Assembly: GCF_000010725.1 (NCBI RefSeq)
Contig: NC_013854.1
Span: 2,013,001 to 2,077,000, forward strand
Length of the DNA: 64,000 nucleotides
Direction: 5' to 3'
Source: Azospirillum sp. B510
GTDB lineage: Bacteria > Pseudomonadota > Alphaproteobacteria > Azospirillales > Azospirillaceae
In this document: piece by piece, positions 8,102 through 15,330 of the stretch
Layout: each line of letters begins with the position of its first letter
How positions within the stretch are numbered: the stretch's first letter is position 1
Program-made: the position numbers and the translations under genes
The notes under the pieces: model-generated
Databases searched by the model: none
What the model saw: the letters and a program-made list of their open reading frames with translations, nothing else
Told to the model about the DNA's origin: nothing

Positions 8102-9547
8102 TCAGCGCCGCGGATCGACGATGGGCCGCGCCAGCGGCAGCGCCAGTCCGGCGGACAGCAGGGCCGACACGGCGAGGATCCCGCCATCCCAGCCGAGGGC
8201 GGTTCCCCAGAGCGCGGCCGCGGACACGCCGATCCCCAGCGCCCGCAAGAGCGGCAGGACACCGGCGCCGCCGCACTGCCGCCGCACATAGGACAAGGCC
8301 ACCCCGGCGGCGGCCCCACCGGCCAGCGCGGCCGAAACGGCGACGACGATACCCGCCGGCGACAGCGATCCGAAGGGAAGGATCAGGAGGGCGGCGGCGA
8401 GGCCGAGCAGAAGCAGGGCGGTCAGCGACGCGACCGGCCGGCGCCAGCCGGCGGGAACGGCATAACCGGCGGCGGCACCGCCGACCGCGCCAACGGCGGC
8501 GACCGCGACGGTCCCGGCGGGCATCGGCAGGCCGCCGCCCGCCGCCGCCAGCATCGCCGCGGCGGACAGGGCGAGCAGGGCGAAGCCGTGGACATCGTCG
8601 GGCCGGGGCTCGCTCTCGCGGCGGGGGGCCGCCTCCAGGCCGCGGCCGAGCGCCTCCAGCGCGGAGCGACGGGTGCGTTCGACCGCCTCGGCGACCTGCG
8701 GATCGAACACCGCCGCGCGCACCTCCTCGGCATGGGCGGCGAAGCGCTGGCGGCGGGCGTGCAGGCCGAAGACGACGGCGTTGAAGGACAGCAGCAGCCG
8801 GCCGACCTGATCGCGCGGGCGGCGGCCCAGCAGCGTGGCGAAGCGCCCGGCCGCGGCCTCCTCCATCGCGCGGGCCAGCCGGCGCAGCGGCACGCCGACG
8901 CTGGCGCGGACCAGCAGGGCGGCCAGTTCCGCCAGCGGCAGCAGAAGCGCCAGCGCGCCCAGCGCCACCGTCGCCAGCTCGCCGGCGATCTGGCCGCGCA
9001 CCTGCTCCGGCCGCACGGCGACCAGCACATGGCCGGCCGGCGGCCGGCTCGCCCCGCCGCCACCGCCTTCCGAGGACAGGCGGTCGATGCGGACCGGCAG
9101 GCGCAGGATGAGGAAGCCGCCGCGCTCGACCGGCTCGAGGGTCGCGGCACGGGTCTCCGGGGTCGGCAGGCCGCGGAGCGAGGCGGCCAGCGCCTCCAGC
9201 CCCTTGCGGTCGAGGGGGGAGCCGGGGGCCGCCGCCCCCTGGAGCAGGGCGCCGTCGCCACCGGTCAGCGCCAGGAACCCGATGTCGGGGTTGCGGCCGG
9301 CGATGCCCTGGAGGAAGACGTCCACCCCTTCGATCCGGGCAAGCGGAATGCCGTGGCCGATGGCGCGTTCGAGATCATGCTGCACCGCCTGCGCCACGGC
9401 GGCGGCCTTGGCGGCGCGGGCCTCGGCCAGCTGTTCCTGCGCCAGCCGGGTGCCGAGCAGCCCGACCCCGGCGATGGCGAGCGCCGCCGCCAGCAGGACG
9501 AGGGCGGGAAGCCCGAGGGTGAAGGAACGATGCCGACCGGAAATCAT
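8102..9547 (-). CDS. Membrane sensor protein with multi-pass C-terminal half
   Basis: 481 aa. TM1 at about 10-30 is followed by a periplasmic module (VQHDLERAIGHGIPLARIEGVDVFL... DIGFLALTGGDGALLQG) that follows the same pattern as the sensor parts of the three neighbouring membrane proteins. TM2 at about 200-225 leads into a HAMP-like helix (GVPLRRLARAMEEAAAGRFATLLGRR). From about residue 310 there are some six hydrophobic segments (for example GFALLALSAAAML and PVASLTALLLLGLAAALL). No enzyme motif is visible. The multi-pass half may be a reduced relative of the transporter half encoded at 12359-14530. Its start ATG overlaps the previous stop (ATGA), indicating translational coupling. I do not recognise a named family for the whole protein. 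Confidence 0.8.
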   Translation of the reverse strand: MISGRHRSFTLGLPALVLLAAALAIAGVGLLGTRLAQEQLAEARAAKAAAVAQAVQHDLERAIGHGIPLARIEGVDVFLQGIAGRNPDIGFLALTGGDGALLQGAAAPGSPLDRKGLEALAASLRGLPTPETRAATLEPVERGGFLILRLPVRIDRLSSEGGGGGASRPPAGHVLVAVRPEQVRGQIAGELATVALGALALLLPLAELAALLVRASVGVPLRRLARAMEEAAAGRFATLLGRRPRDQVGRLLLSFNAVVFGLHARRQRFAAHAEEVRAAVFDPQVAEAVERTRRSALEALGRGLEAAPRRESEPRPDDVHGFALLALSAAAMLAAAGGGLPMPAGTVAVAAVGAVGGAAAGYAVPAGWRRPVASLTALLLLGLAAALLILPFGSLSPAGIVVAVSAALAGGAAAGVALSYVRRQCGGAGVLPLLRALGIGVSAAALWGTALGWDGGILAVSALLSAGLALPLARPIVDPRR

Positions 9548-10398
9548 GCGAGTTCGTCCAGGCGGGCGACCTCGCGCTCCGCCTCCTTCAGGATGGCCAG
9601 CCGCCGCCGCACCGCCTCGGTGAAGGCGGCGGCCGGCAGGCCGAGAGCCGCGGCGGCCGCGGCTGCCGGCGGAGCGGGACCGGGTCCGCCGGGAGCGGGC
9701 GACGCGCCGGGCGCCGTCTCCTCCTCCTCCAGCCGCTCCAGCGCGGCGGCGAGGCCGGCGAGCGACCGGCGCGGTCCGGCGGCCAGCCGCAGGCCCGCCA
9801 GCCAGCCGACCAGGAGCAGCGGCAGCGCGATCAGCACCGCGCCGATGGACAGGGTCAGGACATAATGGCGCATCGGCTCCGCCATCGCGCTGGGCGGCAT
9901 GCGCACCAGGACGCTGCCGGCGGTGGTGTCGAAGCTGGTGGAAAGCCCGACGCCATAGATGCGCTCGGTCTCGCGCTCCTCCGACCAGAAGCCATCGCGC
10001 CCGTCGGCGCGACCATCGGCGCGACCATCGGCGGGACCGGCCGGATGATGGACCGGCAGTTCCTCCCCCACCTCGACCGCGTTGGTGGAGAACAGGATGA
10101 TGCCGTCCTCGTCCAGGACGGCGACGGACTGGATGCCGGGCAGGGCGATGCGGGCGCGGGCCAGCAGCGCGTCGACCTGCGGCAGGTCGCCCAGCGCCAG
10201 CCCGAGATTGAGCTGGGTCTCGAGCGACGCCTTGGCCTCGCTCAGCACGAAATCGACCTGGGAGGTCACGGCCTCGTCCAGGCGGCGCGCCTGTTCGCGC
10301 GTCCACAGCACGACGGCGGACAGGCTGGCGACGAACACCGCCACCGCCATGAACGCCGCCAGCCGCGCCGCGAAACCGCCCGTTCCCATCCCGTCCAT
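9544..10398 (-). CDS. Bitopic membrane sensor protein, Cache-like
   Basis: 284 aa from ATG 10398; a second ATG at 10389 is equally possible because the GGGGGG tract sits between usual spacings for both. TM1 (about 12-33, FMAVAVFVASLSAVVLW) is followed by a periplasmic domain with LNLGLALGDLPQVDALLARA and IQSVAVLDEDGIILFSTNAVEVGEEL, then TM2 (about 205-228) and a short cytoplasmic tail rich in Ala, Pro and Glu. No HAMP, kinase or cyclase output is attached, so it must signal through a partner. A threefold DGRA repeat (DNA about 10000-10036) interrupts the sensor domain. It starts 20 bp after the acetyltransferase stop and overlaps the next gene by ATGA. Confidence 0.8.
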   Translation of the reverse strand: MDGMGTGGFAARLAAFMAVAVFVASLSAVVLWTREQARRLDEAVTSQVDFVLSEAKASLETQLNLGLALGDLPQVDALLARARIALPGIQSVAVLDEDGIILFSTNAVEVGEELPVHHPAGPADGRADGRADGRDGFWSEERETERIYGVGLSTSFDTTAGSVLVRMPPSAMAEPMRHYVLTLSIGAVLIALPLLLVGWLAGLRLAAGPRRSLAGLAAALERLEEEETAPGASPAPGGPGPAPPAAAAAAALGLPAAAFTEAVRRRLAILKEAEREVARLDELA

Positions 10399-10417
10399 CC
10401 CCCCAAGCGACAGCCGG

Positions 10418-11275
10418 TCAGCGCAAATCCCGATCCAAATCGGTCCGCTCCCGGCCGCACAGCGCGTACCAACGCAACGTGGCTCCCTCACCCGCCCCCT
10501 GGCCCGCCCCCTGGCCCGCCCCCTGGCCCGCCCCCTGGTGGCCGGCAGAGACGCGCGCCCAGACATGGCCGCGCTCGAACACGTCCCAGCGGGCCGCCAG
10601 CTCCTCCACCGCCACCAGCTCGGCGCTGGCGGGGTCGAAGACGGGATCGGCGGCGAAATCGCGGTGGACCAGCAGCCGCACCAGATCACCGCCGACCCGG
10701 ACCAGCCGCTTTGGATAGATGCCGTGGCGGGCAAGATGGCCCCAGCTGCGGTGGTTGCGCGTGCTGACCGTGGTGACGAGATGCCGGCGGCCCAGCGCCT
10801 CCGTCACCTCGATCCGCCAGTCGATCAGGCGGTGATGCAGGCCGCGCCCGCGCTCCGACGGGTCCACCATCGCCGACGACATATGCGCCACCCAGGGCAG
10901 CTCCGCCTCCGGCAGATCGAGGTCACGGCCCCGGTTGGGCTCGTCTCCCGACGGCAGGCCGAGCGCGCCATAGGCGACCAGCCTGCCCTTGCGGAAGATG
11001 CCGGCGGTCAGGCCACGGTCGCCCAGATGGTCGGCGACGAAATTGCCCACCTCGCCCACCATGCGGTAATGGTCGGGATCCTCCAGCATCGCCACCACCC
11101 GGACGCGGAAGTCGGCCAGCAGGCCGGAATCGTCCAGATCCATCAGGCGGACCGTCAGTCCGTCCGGCAGATCGGCGGCCAGCGCCTTCAGCCGGAGGGC
11201 GGCCACCGCCCGCGCGGCGTCGCCACGCGGGGGAAACGCGCCGCAGGACAGGACGACGGGGGGCGGGACACTCAT
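10418..11275 (-). CDS. GNAT-family N-acetyltransferase
   Basis: 285 aa. The acetyl-CoA loop is visible as DPSERGRGLHHRLIDW (R/Q-x-x-G-x-G/A type) after the beta strand PWVAHMSSAMV, followed by the STRNHRSWGHLARHGIYP segment typical of GNAT enzymes. The N-terminal 90 aa and the C-terminal 80 aa are not recognisable. Near the C-terminus are four GAGQ-type units encoded by a 12-bp tandem repeat. It is sandwiched between a binding-protein gene and a membrane sensor gene in a compact signalling operon; its substrate, whether small molecule, peptide or a protein of the module, is unknown. The family call is good, the role open. Confidence 0.85.
   Translation of the reverse strand: MSVPPPVVLSCGAFPPRGDAARAVAALRLKALAADLPDGLTVRLMDLDDSGLLADFRVRVVAMLEDPDHYRMVGEVGNFVADHLGDRGLTAGIFRKGRLVAYGALGLPSGDEPNRGRDLDLPEAELPWVAHMSSAMVDPSERGRGLHHRLIDWRIEVTEALGRRHLVTTVSTRNHRSWGHLARHGIYPKRLVRVGGDLVRLLVHRDFAADPVFDPASAELVAVEELAARWDVFERGHVWARVSAGHQGAGQGAGQGAGQGAGEGATLRWYALCGRERTDLDRDLR
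10491..10538. repeat. Four copies of a 12-bp tandem repeat inside the GNAT gene
   Basis: The unit CCCGCCCCCTGG is repeated four times and, being a multiple of three, adds Gly-Ala-Gly-Gln units without changing frame. Copy number could vary between strains. Confidence 0.8.
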
Positions 11276-11285
11276 GACAGGCCAC

Positions 11286-12362
11286 TCATGATTCGATGAT
11301 TTCCGCGAAGTTCAGCAGGCCGATGGGCGGGTAATATTCCAGCGACCGCACCGTCGCCATGTTGATGATGACGGAGAAGCGTTTCAGCGTTTCCACCGGA
11401 ATCCCGGCCGGGCTGGTGCCGTCGAGCAGGATCTGCGCCGCCTTGAAGGCGGTGAAGCGGCCGATGCCGTAGGCGCTGCTCGCCAGCGCCAGCATCGCCC
11501 TGTCGGTGCGCACGATCAGCTCCGTCACCGAGAAGGTCGGCAGGCGCAGGCGCAGCGCCTCCGCCGCGACGACGGCGCGGTTGTGGAAGGCGATGAAGGT
11601 GTCCGGGCCGATATACAGAACCTCGGCCCCGCGCCGCGCCACCCGCGCCAGCGCGTCGGGCACGGCGGCGGCGATCGGCTCGCCGCGGTCGTTCAGCGGC
11701 ACCGGCTCCTCGATCAGCTCCAGCCCGCGCAGCGCCGATTCCGCCCGCAGCCCCTCGATGGTGAGGATCGAGTTGCGCTCCTGCGGATTGTAGACGATGC
11801 CCAGCCGCTTGATCGGGCGATAGGCCTGGATGGTGTTCAGCTGCACCGCGATCGGCGCGATGTGGATGGTGCCGGTGACATTGCGCCCGGGATGGCCGAG
11901 ATCGGGCACGATCCGCGCGTCCACCGGTGCCGCGACGAAGGTGAAGACGACCGGGATGTCGGTGATGAACTTGCGCGGGTCGGCGTCGTCATAGGGGCCG
12001 ACGAGGCCGCGGGTCTGCGGCGTGCCCCAGCTGTAGATCAGATCGGGCCGGGTATCCCGGATCTCCTCGATGATGCCGGGCAGCTTGGCGGTGTCGCCGC
12101 CGGTGTTGCGGATGGTGTAGTCGACCTTCAGGCCGCGGCGGGCCAGATAGTCCTTGAAGCCGAATTCATTGTCGCTCTCGCCGCGCCCCAGCACCATGGT
12201 GATGCGGAAGGTCCGGTCGGGAACGGCGGCGGCGAGCGCCCCGCCGGCAAGGGACAGCCCCGGCAAGGCGAGGGCGCCGCCGGCGGCCAGCCGCAGGAGC
12301 GAGCGGCGCCGGATGCGGGGAAGGGGGTCGTCGTCGAAGAGGGGCGCGGTCATCGCGGTCAT
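11286..12362 (-). CDS. ABC-type solute-binding protein (TrpX/PF04392-like), Tat-exported
   Basis: 358 aa. The N-terminus has a twin-arginine signal (RRRSLLRLAAGGALALPGL), so the protein is probably folded before export to the periplasm. The body has the two-lobed pattern of the ABC substrate-binding family that includes tryptophan/tyrosine binders: ITMVLGRGE, TGTIHIAPIAVQL, RLGIVYNPQERNS, VLYIGPDTFIAFH and LRLPTFSVTELIV. There is no permease or ATPase gene nearby; instead it lies inside an operon of membrane sensors. A co-receptor role, presenting a ligand to the sensors, is a fair inference. Its ATG overlaps the stop of the transporter-sensor gene (ATGA). The ligand is unknown. Confidence 0.88.
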   Translation of the reverse strand: MTAMTAPLFDDDPLPRIRRRSLLRLAAGGALALPGLSLAGGALAAAVPDRTFRITMVLGRGESDNEFGFKDYLARRGLKVDYTIRNTGGDTAKLPGIIEEIRDTRPDLIYSWGTPQTRGLVGPYDDADPRKFITDIPVVFTFVAAPVDARIVPDLGHPGRNVTGTIHIAPIAVQLNTIQAYRPIKRLGIVYNPQERNSILTIEGLRAESALRGLELIEEPVPLNDRGEPIAAAVPDALARVARRGAEVLYIGPDTFIAFHNRAVVAAEALRLRLPTFSVTELIVRTDRAMLALASSAYGIGRFTAFKAAQILLDGTSPAGIPVETLKRFSVIINMATVRSLEYYPPIGLLNFAEIIES

Positions 12363-14530
12363 GCCTCCTGCGGACGGGCCGCGGGTGCGGACGGCCGGCG
12401 GGGTCGGAAGAGGATCCAGAACAGCAGGGCGCTCGCCCCGCACAAGAGGCCGATGCCGAGCATCGCCTCGCGGTAGGAGGTGGCGACCGCCACCGCCATG
12501 GCGGTGACGGGGCCGAGCGCCCCGCCCAGCCGCTCGACCAGCCGGTACCAGCCGATGGCCGCCGTCTCGGGCAGGCCGCCCTCGCGGGCGATCTGCGAGA
12601 CCAGCGTCAGCTGCGGCGCCCCCACCAGCGCCTGGGACAGGCCGAACAGGGCGATGGCCAGCGGCGGTCCCCACAGCGCCTGGGTGGCGACGATGGGCAG
12701 GCAGCTCGCCAGCGTGCCGAGGCCGCCGGCGGCGATGAAGCCGCGCCGCGCCTGCCAGCGGTCGGACAGGCTGGCGGCCAGCGGCGACACCAGGATGAAG
12801 GCGACGAAATACATCATCTGCACCCGGCCGATCTCGGCCTTGCTGGAGCCGTCGGCGGTCAGCAGGAGCGGAACGAGGCAGAAGAGGAAGGCGGTGGAGG
12901 CGATCTTGGTCGGAATCGCGCTGAGCAGCATCAGGGCGGAGAAGCGGAAATCGCCGAACAGGGCGCGGAACAGGCGCCAGCCGCCGGCCATGACGGGAGC
13001 CTGGCCGGTGGCCGCCGCCGGGCGGGCCGCGGCGCGGCCGCGCAGCAGCAGCAGGCTGACCGACAGCCCGGACCCCAGCGCCAGCGCCGACCCCAGCAGG
13101 AAGGTGGCGCGGAACCCGACCTGATCGGCGATGATGCCGCCGCCGACCGGGCCGCAGACCCCGGCGGCCAGCAGGGCGCCGATGAACATCGCCATGCCGG
13201 CGGCGCGGTTGCGCGGCGTGCTGTGGTCGACGACGATGCCCTGGGCGGTGATCAGCACCAGCCCATAGCCGAGCGCGGTCAGGCAGCGCCACGCCAGCAG
13301 CTCGAACAGCGACCCGGCCGACGCGGTCAACGCCAGCCCGACGGCGCCCAGAAGCGCCCCGATGGTGAAGGAGCGCGCCCGGCCCCAGCGTTCGGAGAAG
13401 CGGGCGCCGCCCGGCTGCGACAGCGCCCAGATCAGCATGAACAGCGTGATCGGCAGGCCGACCACCAGGTCGGGCGTCAGCCACGGCACGGCGCCGGCGA
13501 AGGATTTGGCATAGGCCGGCAGGAAGGGGCGCGACAGCTCCTCCGACAGGCAGAACAGGAAGACGGGAAGCCGCAGGAAGACCAGGTTCAACGGCGCCGG
13601 CGCGACCTCCCCCGGATCGCGGAAACGGAAACGCCGGCCGAGCGCGGCCAGCCCGGCCTCCGCCCGGCCGACGCGCGGGTCGTCGGCGCCCAGCCGGCGC
13701 CGCAACCGCGCCACCCGCGCGGCGAGGCCGGCATGGCGGACATTCACGCCGTCGAGCGCGTCGCGCACCCCGGCCTCCAGCGCGCGATCGTCGGTGACGG
13801 CGACGGCGGTGGCGGCGGCGGTGGAGGTGGTGGGGACGGCCGGCAGCGTGGCGCGGAAATCGCCCTCCTCCGCCCGGTCGGCCAGCAGCCGCAGGGTCAG
13901 CACCCGCCGCATGGCGAGATTGACGACCAGTTGCAGCACTTCGAAGATCAGCAGGACGGAGACGATGACCACCGACAGCACGTCCAGCGCCAGATCGGTC
14001 GACGCCTTGGCCAGGAAGGCGCTGTCCACGCCGATATGCAGCGCGCCGGCGGCGCCGACCTTGCCGCCGCCGAGCGGGCGTTCGATGTCGACGAAGCCGT
14101 CCACCAGCCGTCCGTCGTCCGCTCCGGCCAACCGGTCGGGCGGCACCGCGGCGACCCCGGCGGCGAGCCCGGCAAGCGGCCTGCCCGCCGCGGCCACGAC
14201 ATGGCCGGCGGGATCGGTGACCGCGATGTAGGCGATGTCGGCGTGACGCTGCACCTCGGCCGCCAGCAGGGAATCGAGACCGGCCATGCGGTTCAGCGGA
14301 ATGCGCACGCCGAGCCCGCGGTCGATCTGCGCCGCCAGCAGGTCGCCGACCGTCCGCGCCTTGCGCGCCAGTTCCGGCTGGAACAGCGGGTCGAAGCTGC
14401 GCAGCGACAGCCAGGAGGCGGCCCCCGCCGCCAGCAGCAGAACCGCCACCGTGACGATGGTCAGCCGGAGCACCAGGGCGGCGATCGGGTCGCGCCGCCG
14501 GTCCGCCGCCCGCTGTGCAGCGCCGGTCAT
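12359..14530 (-). CDS. MFS transporter fused to an N-terminal periplasmic sensor
   Basis: 723 aa, about 300 aa longer than a normal transporter of the major facilitator superfamily (MFS). TM1 spans about 20-42. A periplasmic domain (50-182) contains RGLGVRIPLNRMAGLDSLLA and IAYIAVTDPAGHVVAAAGRP. TM2 spans 183-207, followed by a HAMP-like/helical linker to about 310 and then a complete transporter of about twelve TM segments (312-712) with the loop 2-3 signature GGARFSERWGRARS (374-387). The design suggests either a transporter gated by an extracytoplasmic ligand or a transporter-like sensor (transceptor). It overlaps by ATGA both the preceding sensor gene and the following binding-protein gene. 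The substrate is not predictable. Confidence 0.88.
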   Translation of the reverse strand: MTGAAQRAADRRRDPIAALVLRLTIVTVAVLLLAAGAASWLSLRSFDPLFQPELARKARTVGDLLAAQIDRGLGVRIPLNRMAGLDSLLAAEVQRHADIAYIAVTDPAGHVVAAAGRPLAGLAAGVAAVPPDRLAGADDGRLVDGFVDIERPLGGGKVGAAGALHIGVDSAFLAKASTDLALDVLSVVIVSVLLIFEVLQLVVNLAMRRVLTLRLLADRAEEGDFRATLPAVPTTSTAAATAVAVTDDRALEAGVRDALDGVNVRHAGLAARVARLRRRLGADDPRVGRAEAGLAALGRRFRFRDPGEVAPAPLNLVFLRLPVFLFCLSEELSRPFLPAYAKSFAGAVPWLTPDLVVGLPITLFMLIWALSQPGGARFSERWGRARSFTIGALLGAVGLALTASAGSLFELLAWRCLTALGYGLVLITAQGIVVDHSTPRNRAAGMAMFIGALLAAGVCGPVGGGIIADQVGFRATFLLGSALALGSGLSVSLLLLRGRAAARPAAATGQAPVMAGGWRLFRALFGDFRFSALMLLSAIPTKIASTAFLFCLVPLLLTADGSSKAEIGRVQMMYFVAFILVSPLAASLSDRWQARRGFIAAGGLGTLASCLPIVATQALWGPPLAIALFGLSQALVGAPQLTLVSQIAREGGLPETAAIGWYRLVERLGGALGPVTAMAVAVATSYREAMLGIGLLCGASALLFWILFRPRRPSAPAARPQEA

Positions 14531-15300
14531 GCCACCCCCCGCGACACCATGGGTGCCATGGCGTCCAGTTCGCGCTCCAACTCCTCCATGGCGAGATCGG
14601 CGTCGGCGATGCCCCGGGTCAGGCGGTCGCGCACGATGTCCAGGCTGCCCTGGCCGCCCCGGCCGCCGGCCCCGCCCCCACCCGGCCCGGTGGTGGGCCC
14701 GGTGGACCGCAGGCCGCCCCGGCGCACCACGAGGAAGACGGCGGCCAGCGTCGCCAGCGCGGCGACGCCGACCAGCGCCAGCGTGCCGGCATGCAGCCCG
14801 CCCTCGACCGCCGCCACCCGCTCGCGCAGGCCGGCGAGGGAGGAGCGCAGGATCACCTCGCCAACCGTCTGGCCGAAGCTGTTGCGCACCCCGGTGCCGA
14901 CGATCAGGACATCGCCGGCGATCCGCTGGCGCAGGCCGTCGCCGGCATCGCCGGTCCAGCGGTCCGGGCCGGGATGGCCGACGGCGCCGCGGTCGGAGGC
15001 GAACAGCACGGTGCCGCGCTCGTCCACCACCTCGACGCCGAGGATGTCCTCACCGGTGGCGGCCCGTTCGGCCTGGGCCTGGAGATCGACCAGTTCGGAC
15101 AGGTCAAGCCCCAGCGTCAGGCCATATTCGACCCGGCGCCGCATCTCGTCGGCCACCACCGTCAGGCGGGAGGCCGAGATCTCGCGCAGCTTCTGTTCGA
15201 ACTTCAGTTCGGAAAGGGCGACCGACAGCAGCACGGCGGTCGCGACCGTCGCCGCGATGACCGCGCCGGTTCGCAGGGCCAGGACCCCGCCGAGCCTCAT
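14527..15300 (-). CDS. Bitopic membrane sensor protein, Cache-like
   Basis: 257 aa. TM1 at about 10-30; periplasmic module with VEYGLTLGLDLSELVDLQAQ and ILGVEVVDERGTVLFASDRG; TM2 at about 170-192; then a Gly-rich linker and a short cytoplasmic helix ending ELERELDAMAPMVSRGVA. There is no output domain. The sensor part matches in pattern those of the proteins at 9544, 8102 and 12359. It is the first gene of the signalling module and starts 30 bp after the tssK stop on the same strand, with no terminator between, so read-through from the T6SS operon is likely. Confidence 0.82.
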   Translation of the reverse strand: MRLGGVLALRTGAVIAATVATAVLLSVALSELKFEQKLREISASRLTVVADEMRRRVEYGLTLGLDLSELVDLQAQAERAATGEDILGVEVVDERGTVLFASDRGAVGHPGPDRWTGDAGDGLRQRIAGDVLIVGTGVRNSFGQTVGEVILRSSLAGLRERVAAVEGGLHAGTLALVGVAALATLAAVFLVVRRGGLRSTGPTTGPGGGGAGGRGGQGSLDIVRDRLTRGIADADLAMEELERELDAMAPMVSRGVA

Positions 15301-15330
15301 CGCGCCCCCGCATGGCGGAATGGTGATCTG

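Noticed and set aside
6269..9865. A 1198-aa open frame on the plus strand
   Set aside because: It is opposite the SpoIIE and sensor genes; its translation is low-complexity His/Gln/Gly/Arg-rich with no domain, as expected for the antisense of GC-rich genes.
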